A stretch of DNA of 64,000 bases from Serratia symbiotica (Periphyllus acericola) (GCF_964019515.1 NZ_OZ026452.1:682001-746000), one strand, 5' to 3'. Counted from the first letter of the stretch, positions 1-10,167 are shown. A program made the numbers and translations. Notes: generated by a model from the sequence alone, not told the origin.

Positions 1-943
1 CGCCACCCACCGCGCTAATTTCCAGCCACATCGGCACGATATCAAGATAAAAGTGACTAAATATATGGCGAAATGCACTTAGCTTTTCCATGCGGTTGCT
101 TTTCACACCGCGTTGTTGCAGCCAGAAGGCCAAACCATCCCGTTCGCTGAACTGCGGGAAGCAGAACAAACCGCCCCATAGCCCAACCGCTGGGCGCTGT
201 TCCAACAACACGCTTTCGCCGTGTTGCAGCAATAAAAAGTAGGCGGTTTTTTCCGGTAGGGTTTGCTTTGGCTTCTTGCCGGGGTATTTTGCCCAGTTGT
301 GATTAGTATAGGCGATGCAACCAACGTTGAGTGGGCAAAGCTCGCACTTGGGTTTGGTGCGGGTACACACCATGGCCCCCAGATCCATCATCGCCTGGTT
401 GAACTGGCCGACATCCTGAGCTGGGGTAACCTCTTCGCTGATCGTCCACAGCCGGTTCTCGACCGTTTTTGTGCCGGGCCATCCCTCCACCGCATAGCAG
501 CGAGCCAACACGCGCTTCACATTGCCATCAAGGATCGGATAGTGCTGGCCGAGCGCCAACGACAATACGGCACCCGCAGTGGAACGGCCAATGCCGGGCA
601 AAGCGGCAATGTCTGCATAGGTAGTCGGGAATTCGCCGCTATGCTGCACGACAATAGCCTGCGCCGCTTTGTGCAAATTGCGCGCGCGGGCATAGTATCC
701 CAGGCCAGTCCATATATGCAGCACTTCGTCCAGCGGAGCCTCAGCCAGCGCGCGCACATTGGGAAAACGTGCCATAAACCGCTGAAAATAAGGAATGACG
801 GTGGCAACCTGAGTCTGCTGCAACATCACCTCAGAGAGCCATACCTGATAGGCGGTTTTATCAAGCTGCCATGGCAGGGTTTTGCGACCATAGCGTTGGT
901 ACCAGCTAAGCACCACCGATGAGAACTGTTGTGCTTGCATCAT
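1..943 (-). CDS. mutY: A/G-specific adenine DNA glycosylase MutY (3' end beyond window)
   Basis: Base-excision repair glycosylase that removes adenine mispaired with 8-oxoguanine. The minus-strand frame starting at 943 (two consecutive ATGs) is open for 314 codons to the window edge; E. coli MutY has about 350 residues, so roughly the last 35 are outside. Visible family features: SEVMLQQT near the N-terminus with the catalytic Glu, a helix-hairpin-helix [13 protein letters not shown], the catalytic Asp in [11 protein letters not shown], and the four Cys of the Fe-S cluster (C-x6-C-x2-C-x5-C in [18 protein letters not shown]). The C-terminal Nudix-like 8-oxoG recognition domain begins before the edge ([12 protein letters not shown]). 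I checked the whole frame and saw no stop. It is divergent from trmB, as in other enterobacteria. Confidence 0.93.
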   Translation of the reverse strand, partial: MMQAQQFSSVVLSWYQRYGRKTLPWQLDKTAYQVWLSEVMLQQTQVATVIPYFQRFMARFPNVRALAEAPLDEVLHIWTGLGYYARARNLHKAAQAIVVQHSGEFPTTYADIAALPGIGRSTAGAVLSLALGQHYPILDGNVKRVLARCYAVEGWPGTKTVENRLWTISEEVTPAQDVGQFNQAMMDLGAMVCTRTKPKCELCPLNVGCIAYTNHNWAKYPGKKPKQTLPEKTAYFLLLQHGESVLLEQRPAVGLWGGLFCFPQFSERDGLAFWLQQRGVKSNRMEKLSAFRHIFSHFYLDIVPMWLEISAVGG

Positions 944-1120
944 GAGCAGATTCGATATCCGGCAAAAAAATGAATCAAGATTGCAACATAGAGTCAGGAT
1001 GCTGTAAACCGGAACTTTCCAACACCGTAAGGCAAGCATTAAGATGAATACTTGCTAAAGCAAGGTATCTTTGCATAATGCGCCTTTTCCTAATTGGCAG
1101 CCAAATAGACAGAAAACACT

Positions 1121-1840
1121 ATGATTAATGACGTCATCTCCCCGGAATTTGATCAAAATGGCCGCAAGATGCGCCGTATCCGTAGTTTTGTCCGCCGCCA
1201 AGGGCGGTTGACCAAAGGCCAGCAGCAGGCATTGGACAACTATTGGCCGGTAATGGGCGTAGAGTATCAGGCTGAACCCGTCGAGATCGCCGCATTGTTT
1301 GGCCGAAACGCGCCAACGGTACTCGAGATCGGCTTTGGCATGGGCGCTTCGCTAGTAACCATGGCAGGCAACAACCCGCAACAGAACTTTTTGGGGATAG
1401 AAGTGCATTTGCCGGGTGTAGGTGCTTGCCTGGCGGATGCCCACGCGGTCAAACTGAGCAACCTGCGTGTGATGTGTCACGACGCGGTTGAGGTGATGCA
1501 GAATATGATCCCGGAAAGTTCGTTGGACATGGTGCAGTTGTTCTTCCCCGATCCGTGGCACAAAGCGCGCCACAATAAACGCCGGATCGTCCAGTCCCCC
1601 TTTGTTAAGCTGGTGCTGCGCAAACTGAAAATGGGTGGCGTCTTCCATATGGCGACTGACTGGCAAACTTATGCAGAACATATTTTAGAAGTGATGAACG
1701 GAGTCACAGGCTACCGTAATCTTTCCAGTGATAATGATTACCTGACGCGCCCGGATACGCGTCCGCTGACAAAATTTGAATTACGTGGCCAACGCCTGGG
1801 ACATGGCGTCTGGGATTTGATGTTTGAGAGGAGAAAATAA
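1121..1840 (+). CDS. trmB: tRNA (guanine-N7-)-methyltransferase TrmB
   Basis: SAM-dependent enzyme making m7G46 in tRNAs, cytoplasmic. 239 codons, the normal length for enterobacterial TrmB. The SAM-binding motif [12 protein letters not shown] lies near residue 67 and the family signature [15 protein letters not shown] near residue 141. The start follows an intergenic region of about 180 bp shared with divergent mutY. Its stop codon overlaps the ATG of yggL (TAATG), so the two are translationally coupled. Gene order mutY/trmB/yggL is the usual enterobacterial one. Confidence 0.96.
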   Translation: MINDVISPEFDQNGRKMRRIRSFVRRQGRLTKGQQQALDNYWPVMGVEYQAEPVEIAALFGRNAPTVLEIGFGMGASLVTMAGNNPQQNFLGIEVHLPGVGACLADAHAVKLSNLRVMCHDAVEVMQNMIPESSLDMVQLFFPDPWHKARHNKRRIVQSPFVKLVLRKLKMGGVFHMATDWQTYAEHILEVMNGVTGYRNLSSDNDYLTRPDTRPLTKFELRGQRLGHGVWDLMFERRK

Positions 1841-2166
1841 TGGCTAAGAAACGCAGTCGTCGTTTACGCAAGAAGTTACACATAGAAGAGTTTCAGGAAA
1901 TGGGTTTTTCGGTAGCATGGCGCTTCACCGAAGGCACTGCCGTTGAGGACATCGATAATACGCTGGACGCGTTTATCGACGAAGCGATCGAACTAAACGG
2001 TCTGGCGTTTGACGGCAGTGGCTACCTGAAATGGGAAGGTCTTATCTGCCTGCAACGGATCGGCCACTGCACCAATGAGCACCGCAAACAGGTAAAAAAC
2101 TGGCTGGACGCGCGCAAAATGATCGATGTTAAGGTCAGCGATTTACTCGACATCTGGTGGGACTGA
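1840..2166 (+). CDS. yggL: YggL family protein (DUF469)
   Basis: 108-residue small acidic protein of the YggL/DUF469 family. Its basic N-terminus ([20 protein letters not shown]) and C-terminal VSDLLDIWWD are typical. YggL has been linked in the literature to 50S ribosomal subunits; nothing more can be read from the sequence. The start overlaps the trmB stop by one base. The gene normally downstream (yggN) is not recognisable here; decayed DNA follows. Confidence 0.92.
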   Translation: MAKKRSRRLRKKLHIEEFQEMGFSVAWRFTEGTAVEDIDNTLDAFIDEAIELNGLAFDGSGYLKWEGLICLQRIGHCTNEHRKQVKNWLDARKMIDVKVSDLLDIWWD

Positions 2167-2864
2167 GACTTTTCACGCAGTTAAGGTTTAAGCTGTCTGG
2201 CGGGTCAATGCTGATCGCGTAAGGATCGGTTAAACGATCCGCAGCTGGGCGGCGTGATTTTGCCGTAGCCCTTCTTGCATGTCATCACCAGCCGCTGGCC
2301 TTGCTATCTGGACTGCCACCACACTTGGCCTAACATTAAGGACGGCTTTGATATAGCTGGCTTTGCCACACATTGGGCTATTGGCCGTTTACCCTTGGGC
2401 ACGCGCACTGTCTGCCGGAGGCACTGCCCCAACGCCCCCTCCTAGCACCCGTGACCTTCACTTTGGGAAACACCATGCTGGAGTGAACCGAACCAGCGTT
2501 TATCTCACTGACTGATTGATAGATGCACACACTGCCCCTATTTAAAGGTTTAATTATTCCAGTCCGACGATGAAATATTTGTCACTCATGAGATGTATAT
2601 CTTGGATCTTATCCCAGTAGGCGTACATTATTGCAGCCAGTTTGCAGCAACCGCAGCGTACAGGGAGTCCGTTAGGAGGGTGAGCACTGGGGAATGGCTC
2701 CCGTGTTGATCCTATAAACCTGGCATACACGGGAGACGTGAAGCTATACATGGTGCATCCTGGGCGGGCGCTAGTGATAGGGAAGCCTTAGGGCGACGTT
2801 AGAATACGCGCCAATCAGGGCAGTGACCACTGGCAGCGTTAAAGAGGCTTACATCAATATGAAC
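2167..2864. other. Gene-poor decayed stretch downstream of yggL
   Basis: About 700 bp with no convincing gene in any frame. The only longish minus-strand frame (about 2554-2751) is Cys/Pro-rich with no recognisable domain and covers a degenerate dispersed repeat. I take the stretch as eroded remains of lost neighbours. Confidence 0.6.
2611..2690. repeat. Degenerate dispersed intergenic repeat, copy 1
   Basis: The segment with GTAGGCG.ACATTATTGCAG and then GCAGCAACCGCAGCGTACAG matches, with substitutions and a gap of about 11 bp, a segment near 29660-29735 downstream of pit. Both lie in intergenic DNA after a plus-strand gene. The function is unknown; it could be an old extragenic repeat family of the genus. 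Confidence 0.5.
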
Positions 2865-2898
2865 AGTATGCAGGCCGGGAATGGCAGCGGATCGGCGG

Positions 2899-3474
2899 TT
2901 ATTTTACGTAGCTAAAGGCATTAATGACATGTTTCACGCCGCTGATCTGGCTGGCAATTTGCGCCGCCGCCTGACCTTCTTGTCGCGTGACCAGACCCAA
3001 CAGGAACACTTCACCATTCTCGGTAATGACCTTCACGTTGGTAGAATTAACCGTATCGCTGGTGAGCAGTTGCGAGCGTACTTTGGTGGTGATCCAGGTA
3101 TCAGAAGAAGCCGTGCTCAGGCTGACCGGCTTGCCCTGACGGATCTCGTTATACACTTCGCTAGCACCTTCAATCCCCATGGCGATCTGTTTGGCACGGC
3201 GGGTCATATCGCTGTTCGGCAATTGCCCCGTCAACAACACTTCGCCATGATAAGCGGTAGCGACTACCCGGGCACCCTTCTTCAACTGCGGATCTTTACT
3301 CAGCGCGTTTTCAATCCGGGCTTCCAAGGTGCCATCGTCCACTTGGGTGCCAATGCTGCGCGGATCAGTGGCAGTTTTAGTGACGATAGCTGCGCTGCCG
3401 ATCACCACACCAGCGATACAGCCTTGTAATAACAGTGCGCTGCACAGTACTGCAAATGGGGCTTTTAGCTTCAT
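2899..3474 (-). CDS. dolP: BON-domain outer-membrane lipoprotein DolP (YraP), copy 1
   Basis: 191 residues, the usual DolP length. The N-terminus is a lipoprotein signal with lipobox LLLQGCIAG, so it should be lipidated and sent to the outer membrane, where DolP supports envelope integrity and BAM function. Two BON domains follow (about residues 46-115 and 124-191), ending in the typical [12 protein letters not shown]. It is identical in sequence to copy 2 at 3782-4357, from the tandem duplication. Upstream lies only a truncated diaA, so its expression depends on read-through from copy 2 or on sequence carried in the duplicated unit. Confidence 0.93.
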   Translation of the reverse strand: MKLKAPFAVLCSALLLQGCIAGVVIGSAAIVTKTATDPRSIGTQVDDGTLEARIENALSKDPQLKKGARVVATAYHGEVLLTGQLPNSDMTRRAKQIAMGIEGASEVYNEIRQGKPVSLSTASSDTWITTKVRSQLLTSDTVNSTNVKVITENGEVFLLGLVTRQEGQAAAQIASQISGVKHVINAFSYVK

Positions 3475-3483
3475 TCTCGTTCC

Positions 3484-3740
3484 TTAATCGTCCTGGTGGG
3501 GAAACAATATACTATCTATCAGTTCGCAAAGGCAGTTTACGGTCAACATATGCATTTCCTGAATGCGTGCACTACGGTGCGATGGAATACGGATCTCAAC
3601 ATCCTGTGGGCCAAGCAAACCAGCCAGTTCCCCGCCGTCGTGGCCGGTAAGCGCAACAATCTTCATATCCCGCGTGACCGCTGCCTCAACCGCTTTCACA
3701 ATATCACGGCCGTTACCACGGGTGGAAATCGCCAGCAAAA
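3484..3740 (-). pseudogene. diaA: Truncated diaA (C-terminal half only)
   Basis: Encodes the C-terminal approximately 84 residues of DiaA (from [11 protein letters not shown] to the end FPHQDD), in frame and identical to the complete gene at 4367-4957. It lacks the start codon and the N-terminal SIS half because the duplication endpoint falls inside the gene at 3740. A protein from it is unlikely to be functional. Confidence 0.88.
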
Positions 3741-3747
3741 ATATGAA

Positions 3748-4623
3748 AGTATGCAGGCCGGGAATGGCAGCGGATCGGCGGTTATTTTACGTAGCTAAAG
3801 GCATTAATGACATGTTTCACGCCGCTGATCTGGCTGGCAATTTGCGCCGCCGCCTGACCTTCTTGTCGCGTGACCAGACCCAACAGGAACACTTCACCAT
3901 TCTCGGTAATGACCTTCACGTTGGTAGAATTAACCGTATCGCTGGTGAGCAGTTGCGAGCGTACTTTGGTGGTGATCCAGGTATCAGAAGAAGCCGTGCT
4001 CAGGCTGACCGGCTTGCCCTGACGGATCTCGTTATACACTTCGCTAGCACCTTCAATCCCCATGGCGATCTGTTTGGCACGGCGGGTCATATCGCTGTTC
4101 GGCAATTGCCCCGTCAACAACACTTCGCCATGATAAGCGGTAGCGACTACCCGGGCACCCTTCTTCAACTGCGGATCTTTACTCAGCGCGTTTTCAATCC
4201 GGGCTTCCAAGGTGCCATCGTCCACTTGGGTGCCAATGCTGCGCGGATCAGTGGCAGTTTTAGTGACGATAGCTGCGCTGCCGATCACCACACCAGCGAT
4301 ACAGCCTTGTAATAACAGTGCGCTGCACAGTACTGCAAATGGGGCTTTTAGCTTCATTCTCGTTCCTTAATCGTCCTGGTGGGGAAACAATATACTATCT
4401 ATCAGTTCGCAAAGGCAGTTTACGGTCAACATATGCATTTCCTGAATGCGTGCACTACGGTGCGATGGAATACGGATCTCAACATCCTGTGGGCCAAGCA
4501 AACCAGCCAGTTCCCCGCCGTCGTGGCCGGTAAGCGCAACAATCTTCATATCCCGCGTGACCGCTGCCTCAACCGCTTTCACAATATCACGGCCGTTACC
4601 ACGGGTGGAAATCGCCAGCAAAA
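3748..4623. repeat. Tandem duplication, unit 2 (dolP + diaA)
   Basis: Second unit of the 876-bp direct duplication. It continues uninterrupted into the remainder of diaA, so this is the ancestral arrangement; unit 1 is the extra copy placed downstream in the transcription direction. Confidence 0.9.
3782..4357 (-). CDS. dolP: BON-domain outer-membrane lipoprotein DolP (YraP), copy 2
   Basis: Same 191-residue protein as copy 1: lipoprotein signal with lipobox Cys, two BON domains. This copy keeps the native context, 9 bp after the complete diaA on the same strand (lpoA-yraN-diaA-dolP order), so it is the original locus and is probably transcribed with diaA. Confidence 0.95.
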   Translation of the reverse strand: MKLKAPFAVLCSALLLQGCIAGVVIGSAAIVTKTATDPRSIGTQVDDGTLEARIENALSKDPQLKKGARVVATAYHGEVLLTGQLPNSDMTRRAKQIAMGIEGASEVYNEIRQGKPVSLSTASSDTWITTKVRSQLLTSDTVNSTNVKVITENGEVFLLGLVTRQEGQAAAQIASQISGVKHVINAFSYVK

Positions 4624-4957
4624 TGTCGCCGGTGTGCCCAAGTGCGCGCACCTGCTTGGCGTAGACTTCGTTGTGCAGTCTATCGTTGCTGATAGCAGTC
4701 AGCACCACGTTATCGGCGTTAAGGGCGATGGCTGGCAAGCTGGGGCGTTCGGTTTCAAAACGATTGATCATGCTAGCGGCAAAGTGCTGCGCGTTGGCCG
4801 CCGAGGTGCCATTGCCACAGCACAGGATCTTGTTACCGTTGAGTAAAGATTGAACCAGTGTCATCGCCGCGCGGGAGATGGCGTCTGGCATAGCCTCCGC
4901 TCCTGCGATCTGGGTTTGGATGCTTTCGGTAAAACAGGCTTTAATTTTATCCAGCAC
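4367..4957 (-). CDS. diaA: DnaA initiator-associating protein DiaA (SIS domain)
   Basis: 196 residues, the same length as E. coli DiaA and very similar along its length. It is a phosphosugar isomerase-like SIS protein that forms tetramers, binds DnaA and promotes timely initiation at oriC. Visible: [20 protein letters not shown] (SIS core), [14 protein letters not shown] and the conserved end [20 protein letters not shown]. The complete frame starts [14 protein letters not shown]. It lies downstream of the damaged yraN and upstream of dolP. Retention in a decaying genome fits a role in replication control. Confidence 0.95.
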   Translation of the reverse strand: MLDKIKACFTESIQTQIAGAEAMPDAISRAAMTLVQSLLNGNKILCCGNGTSAANAQHFAASMINRFETERPSLPAIALNADNVVLTAISNDRLHNEVYAKQVRALGHTGDILLAISTRGNGRDIVKAVEAAVTRDMKIVALTGHDGGELAGLLGPQDVEIRIPSHRSARIQEMHMLTVNCLCELIDSILFPHQDD

Positions 4958-5026
4958 GTTTAATCCACTCAGTCAAAGGGTAAAACCCGATTAATCCGCA
5001 TTGAAGGCGTTGGGTATCCAGGCTAA

Positions 5027-5351
5027 CTAGCTACCGGTAATGGCCATAACATCAAAACGGCAAGATGATGTGTCAAAGCTAGCTCCGCGCCCCGTCAGCC
5101 AGACGGCGGCGGCGTGCAGCACCCGCCACCCGCTGCTGTTTACGGTAGGTAACACTGGCGGCCACACCGCCAAAGATATCATTGCGGCGGTAACGCACTT
5201 CGACGAACACCCAGGTTTGACCATCACGCATGATAAGGTCGAGTTCGCCGCCGCGCAGCGAAACGTTGGACGCGCAAAAAGTGAGACCAGCGCGTTCCAG
5301 ATGACGCCGAGCAAACAGCTCATAGGCCGCCCCCGTAGCACGTTGATTCAT
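5027..5351 (-). pseudogene. yraN: yraN (UPF0102, endonuclease-like), frameshifted
   Basis: The N-terminal part reads well in one frame ([38 protein letters not shown], the RecB-like nuclease core) but runs out of homology after TYRKQQRV. The rest ([30 protein letters not shown]) is in another frame, so there is a frameshift within about 5117-5135, where the DNA is a G/C-rich near-repeat. The C-terminus is also slightly short. The ATG overlaps the artificial stop of lpoA (ATGA). It is probably inactive unless frameshifted translation occurs. Confidence 0.85.
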
Positions 5352-6985
5352 GAGATCGGTTTGATTAACGTCAACTGGGCCGGGGTGGCGACGATATAAA
5401 CTGCATCAATAATGCCACCACCGGATCCCCTTGGCTCATCGCTCGATGACACGCGAGGTGTCTCGCTGGCGATAGTCACATTGGGTAGCGTAGTAACAGA
5501 GGGAATCGGCATGCCAGTCAAGCGAAGGCCGCCGTTGTTTACCGCCTTACGCAGTTCATCGGCAGAGCCAATACCTTGCTGTAATACCATTTGGCCACCC
5601 AGCTTTTGCCACTCTTGATTAAAGGCTTTGGCGATACGATCGCCGAAGGAAGCGCGCGGCACCAAAAGCAGCGGTTGGCGTTGCTGCTGATCCCAGATAT
5701 GGCGGGCGGCATCGCGCGCTTCATCCTCCGGCGACAGCGCAAAGTAACAAATGTTTGGATCATCATTCGGCTTTTCCGGGTGATTGAGTGCCAGTACGTT
5801 CAGCGTAGTATGGCTGCCAGAAAGCTGATCGACGTTTTCTTTCAGCAACGGGCCGACCACCAGTGTAGCACCATCCTGCTGCGCCTGGTTCAGCAACGCT
5901 GCCAACGGCTGGCTAGTGGTGTCATACACCTTAACTTGCACATTATTGGTAGCCTGCGATGGGTTGATTGACGCTATAGAAGGCACCGACTGATCTGCTG
6001 GCTGAGGCGAAGTACTGACCGCACCGCTTGCGTTGAGATCTGCGGAGATGACGGCTGATTGGTCAGGGTTAGTGGTTTGCAGTGCTTGCGGTGTCGGCGC
6101 AGGTGCGGAGACGCCGTTCTTCGCGGCTTCAAAACCCTGCAAGATGGCGTCGGCGAACATCTGAGCTTGGCCGCTCAGCGACAGCAACAAAGCGATGCTT
6201 GAGGTGGAGGCTTGGGTGAAGTTCAACACCGGATTCAACGGGGTCGGCAATTTTTTCGCCGCCGGATTATGCGGGTAGCGGTTTTGCCAGTCTTTGATGC
6301 CCGCCCGGAGCAGGTCTGGATCTTGCCGGTTATCCTGATAGATACGCAGCAGATCTAGCCATCCTTGCAGCACGTTCTCGTTGGCGTTGATCACCAGGCA
6401 ATTGACGTTCTGCGGCGTCAATTGCAGCAATGTTTGCCAGGTCTGATCGAGATTGTTTTGGTGTGCCTGGCCGATCAGCAGCGGTTCTTGCGCAACATAG
6501 GCGCGGATCAGAGGCAGAGAAGAGGTACCCTGATTGGCGCCAATTTGCGCCTGATAGTAGCGCATCTGCTGATTAGCCGACAGCGAACCGCTATCCAGAT
6601 GATCCTGAGTGCTACGAGCTCTGATGTTTCTTTTGCTGGCTACCTCTAGTTCAGCGGTCAGAAGTTGTCGTTCCGCCAATTGCACGCTGCTGAGGTTTTT
6701 GGGCAGTTGTTCCCACTGATCACTGGCCTGGGGCAATTTCCCCTCACGCAACAACGCGCGAATAGCAAGTAATTGCCAGTCAGCCTTGTTATCATCACTG
6801 CTTTGTTGAAGTTGCAGTAGATAGTAATCAGCGTTGGCGTTGGCCTCGTCTTGTATATTAACGGGCGGCGTTTGCGGTACCGGACTTGCACAACCCGCCA
6901 GCAAAAGGAGTGCTGCGATGACTGCGGTAAGTCGGACAGGCTTGGAATGCCCTGCTTTGGTAGCAACAAATGTTGAGGAAAGCAT
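5348..6985 (-). CDS. lpoA: Penicillin-binding protein activator LpoA, C-terminally truncated
   Basis: Outer-membrane lipoprotein that activates the transpeptidase of PBP1A. I place the start at 6985 ([10 protein letters not shown]), which puts a lipobox [10 protein letters not shown] about 30 residues in; a longer frame to 7048 adds 21 residues that would spoil the signal peptide. The N-terminal TPR-like domain and most of the C-terminal periplasmic-binding-like fold are present, but the protein ends at [20 protein letters not shown]. Family members continue for roughly 110 residues after this motif, so the gene has lost its 3' end by a deletion that joins it directly to the ATG of yraN. The remaining 545-residue protein may be non-functional. 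It is divergent from rsmI. Confidence 0.85.
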   Translation of the reverse strand: MLSSTFVATKAGHSKPVRLTAVIAALLLLAGCASPVPQTPPVNIQDEANANADYYLLQLQQSSDDNKADWQLLAIRALLREGKLPQASDQWEQLPKNLSSVQLAERQLLTAELEVASKRNIRARSTQDHLDSGSLSANQQMRYYQAQIGANQGTSSLPLIRAYVAQEPLLIGQAHQNNLDQTWQTLLQLTPQNVNCLVINANENVLQGWLDLLRIYQDNRQDPDLLRAGIKDWQNRYPHNPAAKKLPTPLNPVLNFTQASTSSIALLLSLSGQAQMFADAILQGFEAAKNGVSAPAPTPQALQTTNPDQSAVISADLNASGAVSTSPQPADQSVPSIASINPSQATNNVQVKVYDTTSQPLAALLNQAQQDGATLVVGPLLKENVDQLSGSHTTLNVLALNHPEKPNDDPNICYFALSPEDEARDAARHIWDQQQRQPLLLVPRASFGDRIAKAFNQEWQKLGGQMVLQQGIGSADELRKAVNNGGLRLTGMPIPSVTTLPNVTIASETPRVSSSDEPRGSGGGIIDAVYIVATPAQLTLIKPIS

Positions 6986-7047
6986 ACGGTATCCAGTGGT
7001 ATTTTTTTCAAGATGCACAATATTAAATCGGCAACCCGGATGAAACA

Positions 7048-7911
7048 ATGAATCAGCAGCAACAATCCGTCATTTCTACATCAACGCTGTATGTGGTACC
7101 CACGCCTATCGGCAACTTAGGCGATATAACCTACCGTGCGCTAGAAGTACTGAAAAAGGTTGATCTGATTGCCGCAGAAGACACACGCCATACCGGCTTG
7201 CTGTTACAACATTTTGCGATTAGCGCACGGTTGTTTGCACTGCATGATCATAACGAACAGCAAAAAGCCGAACAACTGCTGGTAAAGTTGCAGGCAGGTC
7301 AGAGTATAGCGCTAGTCTCTGATGCTGGCACACCGCTTATCAACGACCCTGGTTATCACTTTCTACGCCGTTGCCGCGAAGCCGGTATCCGCGTGGTGCC
7401 GTTGCCGGGAGCCTGCGCAGCAACTACCGCCCTGTGTGCTGCTGGCGTCGCCTCAGACCGTTTTTGTTATGAAGGTTTCCTGCCAGCGAAAACCAAGGGG
7501 CGTAAGGATACGCTGATGGCGCTGGCAGAGGAACCACGCACGCTGATTTTCTATGAATCTACCCATCGCCTGGTAGAAAGTTTGCAGGACATGGTCATCT
7601 TTTGGGGGCCACAGCGCTATGTGGTGTTGGCACGCGAACTGACCAAAACCTGGGAGTCAATCTATGGTGCACCAGTCGGTGAAGTGCTGGCCTGGGTACA
7701 GGAAGACGAAATGCGCCGTCGTGGCGAAATGGTATTAATCGTCGAAGGCCACAAGGCGCAAGAGGATGTTATACCGCTTGATGCGCTGCGCACGCTGGCG
7801 CTTTTGCAGAAAGAATTGCCGCTGAAAAAGGCGGCAGCGCTGGTGGCAGAAATCCACGGCGTGAAGAAAAATGCGCTGTACAAGCACGCGTTAGAGCAAC
7901 AAGGATCGTAA
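7048..7911 (+). CDS. rsmI: 16S rRNA (cytidine(1402)-2'-O)-methyltransferase RsmI
   Basis: 287 residues, the normal length. A tetrapyrrole-methylase-fold SAM enzyme that methylates the ribose of C1402 in the 16S decoding centre. Family motifs are complete: [19 protein letters not shown] at the N-terminus, [30 protein letters not shown] and [13 protein letters not shown]. It is divergent from lpoA with about 60 bp between true starts, and followed within 10 bp by the rnpB promoter. Confidence 0.96.
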   Translation: MNQQQQSVISTSTLYVVPTPIGNLGDITYRALEVLKKVDLIAAEDTRHTGLLLQHFAISARLFALHDHNEQQKAEQLLVKLQAGQSIALVSDAGTPLINDPGYHFLRRCREAGIRVVPLPGACAATTALCAAGVASDRFCYEGFLPAKTKGRKDTLMALAEEPRTLIFYESTHRLVESLQDMVIFWGPQRYVVLARELTKTWESIYGAPVGEVLAWVQEDEMRRRGEMVLIVEGHKAQEDVIPLDALRTLALLQKELPLKKAAALVAEIHGVKKNALYKHALEQQGS

Positions 7912-7916
7912 AGCAG

Positions 7917-7945
7917 TTGACCTATCGCCAACGCGGCGCTACCAT
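7917..7945 (+). promoter_or_regulatory. Sigma70 promoter of rnpB
   Basis: TTGACC (7917-7922) and TACCAT (7940-7945) separated by 17 bp, with the mature RNase P RNA start about 8 bp downstream. The -35 box begins just after the rsmI stop. Confidence 0.7.
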
Positions 7946-7952
7946 CCGCGCC

Positions 7953-8330
<378 letters not shown>

Positions 8331-8451
8331 AATAAAAAAATCCCCGATTAACAATATGTTACGCAAGGATTTTGGTTGTTGTACGCTGAAATTTTCAGCC
8401 AGAGCACGATGCTAACTTCATTTTTTACAAGCTCAACTATCCTGGCTGGTG
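8331..8451. other. Intergenic DNA after rnpB
   Basis: AT-rich 120 bp between rnpB and the IS200/IS605-type remnant. I see no gene or clear terminator. Confidence 0.5.
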
Positions 8452-8490
8452 CTTCCTGACATCCTCTCCGGCCTAAAGGACGGGGATTCC
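8452..8490 (-). mobile_element. Right-end hairpin of an IS200/IS605-family element
   Basis: ACATCCTCTCC, GGCCTAAAGGACGGGGATTC is an imperfect hairpin typical of the right end of tnpB-carrying IS200/IS605 elements. In active elements this end also supplies the 3' part of the guide (omega) RNA. Here it follows the end of a broken tnpB on the minus strand. Confidence 0.6.
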
Positions 8491-8519
8491 TACAGCGTTC
8501 AGACCGAAAGCTGACTCAC

Positions 8520-9470
8520 CTGGGTGGGTTCCTGCTTTAACGGGCGGGGTCTGACTGCACTATCCCTCCATTGGCGTTCGTGGTGTATCCACATATCTGA
8601 CACACAAATTTACTTTGCGACAGGCGGTTTTCTTTCGCTGTATGACCGCAGCATGCACCCCGCTGGCTGGTATATGCCGCAGATACTGCTAGTACCTGTG
8701 CTCTTCGCCAGAGCTGCTTGTACTCAAGTTGACGACGCATTTCATACCATCCCTGACCAGTATCGAGCGGTTTAAGCCTGATCTAGCTCTGACGTTTCGC
8801 CCGTGCTGCTCTGCCGTGCCTGTTGCCGACTTTGACATGTTACTGACCTTCAAGTCTTCAATGACGATCATTGCGTGGTTTTTGCAGATTTCACTGGTGA
8901 TTTTATGAAGGTAGTCGCGCCGAATATTGGCAATGTGCGAGTGTAGATGCTGGATTTTTCGCTTATGTTTCTGCCAGTTGGCGCTGAATTTTACCTTTCT
9001 GCTTAACTGACGCTGAAGTATTGCCAGCTTGTGCTGGCTTGTTTTGAAGCTGTTGACGGGCGGGTATACCGTGCCATCTGAAAGCGTAGCGAGTTTGGTG
9101 ACTCCGGCATCCACTCCGACCATTGACGCTGAGTTATGAACGGGTTCAGTAACTTCGTATGCTGTCTGGATGCTGACGTACCATTTGCTGCATGACTGGC
9201 TGATGGTGACATTTTTCACTTCACCTATAATTTCGCGGCTGTTGCGGTAGCGTATCCATCCCAACTTTGGCAACGATATACGACTATTGGCTTGATTGAG
9301 CTTCACACCTTGTGGGTAGCGCAATGCACCATTCTGCACGCGTTTTTTTAAACGGGGGAATGCTGCACGCTTCTGGAAGAAATTATTGTAGCCGCGCTCT
9401 AAATCTTTCAGTGACTGCTGCAACGTCTGCAATGGAGATTCTTTAAGCCATTGTGTTTCAGGATCGGATT
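8520..9470 (-). pseudogene. tnpB: IS200/IS605-family TnpB (RNA-guided nuclease ancestor of Cas12), broken
   Basis: Homology starts at the IS insertion point (TQWLKESPLQTLQQSLKDLE), so the N-terminal part is missing. RuvC-I (VGVDAGVTKLATLSDG) and RuvC-II (MIVIEDLKVSNMSK) are present. After KSATGT the frame changes near 8735, where MRRQLEYKQLWR and the zinc ribbon CCGHTAKENRLSQSKFVCQI continue in another frame. The RuvC-III region (normally ANADVNGARNI) is deleted, going straight to GGIVQSDPAR. Without the third catalytic Asp the nuclease cannot be active. Confidence 0.88.
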
Positions 9471-10167
9471 GGCGTTGTTGAATAAATCGAACTTTTGGCC
9501 AGGACGAGGATCCGATCACTCTCCTTCTGTCAAAATAGCGATATTCCGTGGCCCAGCAAAAGTTCAACATCAGCAACTGGAAGGCTTACAACCACGCCCT
9601 TACCACTCGGGGTTCACTCACTTGCTGGGGGGATGAAACGGCACTTCACGCCTGGTACTGCGATGGAGGCAAAACTTTCTCTGCGTGGTCGCCCACCACA
9701 TTATTCCGATATGGCAATCACCAGCGTATTGATGCTGAAACGGATTTTCGGCCTGACACTTCGCGCCCTCCAGGGCTTTGTCGACTCCATTGTCACACTG
9801 ATCAAAGTGCCGTTGAACTGCCCGGACGACACCTGCATCAGTAAGCGGGCGAAGTCCGGCCATGTCCCGTTTAAAACCGTAACGCCGGGTGAAATTGCGC
9901 ACCTCGTTATCGACTCTAGCGGGCTCAACGTGTTGGGTGAAGGGGAGTGGAAGGTAAAAAAAACACGGTCAGGAAAAACGGCGGATCTGGCGAAAACTGC
10001 ATTTGGCCGTAGATACAGAAACACATGAGGTCATCTGTGCTGACCTTTCCTTGAGCAATGTCACCGATACCGCAGCCTTCTCAGGTCTCATCCGCCAGAG
10101 GTACCGTAAAATCAAAGTCGCCTCGGCGGATCGGGCTTAGGATACGCGAGTGTGTCATGATGAGGCA
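9471..10167 (+). mobile_element. IS5-family (IS903-group) element, copy A, 3' truncated
   Basis: Left inverted repeat GGCGTTGTTGAATAAATCG at 9471; the element then follows the other copies until about 10167, where it changes into yohK sequence, so the last approximately 360 bp and the right repeat are gone. It interrupts the tnpB remnant on its left and the yohK remnant on its right, meaning it marks a deletion junction rather than a simple insertion. Confidence 0.92.
9548..10167 (+). pseudogene. IS903-group transposase, copy A
   Basis: GTG-start transposase similar to the 307-residue IS903 type, truncated at 3'. It has extra bases near 9667 and in the A-run near 9957 that shift the frame, and the family-wide TAG codon is present at 10138-10140. 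Inactive. Confidence 0.88.

Larger units (their letters stand above)
2865..3740. repeat. Tandem duplication, unit 1 (dolP + diaA 3' end)
   Basis: Bases 2865-3740 recur at 3748-4623 (876 bp, period 883). The two dolP reading frames translate identically and I saw no base difference between the units. The junction is a 7-bp spacer (3741-3747). The left edge lies downstream of dolP and the right edge inside diaA, so only the second unit is joined to a complete diaA. Confidence 0.9.

Noticed and set aside
263..922. Long plus-strand frame of 219 codons opposite mutY.
   Set aside because: MutY on the other strand has all its motifs; this is an antisense shadow with no recognisable domain.
2554..2751. 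65-codon minus-strand frame after yggL as a possible small protein gene.
   Set aside because: It overlaps a degenerate dispersed repeat, the second copy of which does not keep the frame, and no plausible ribosome site was noted.
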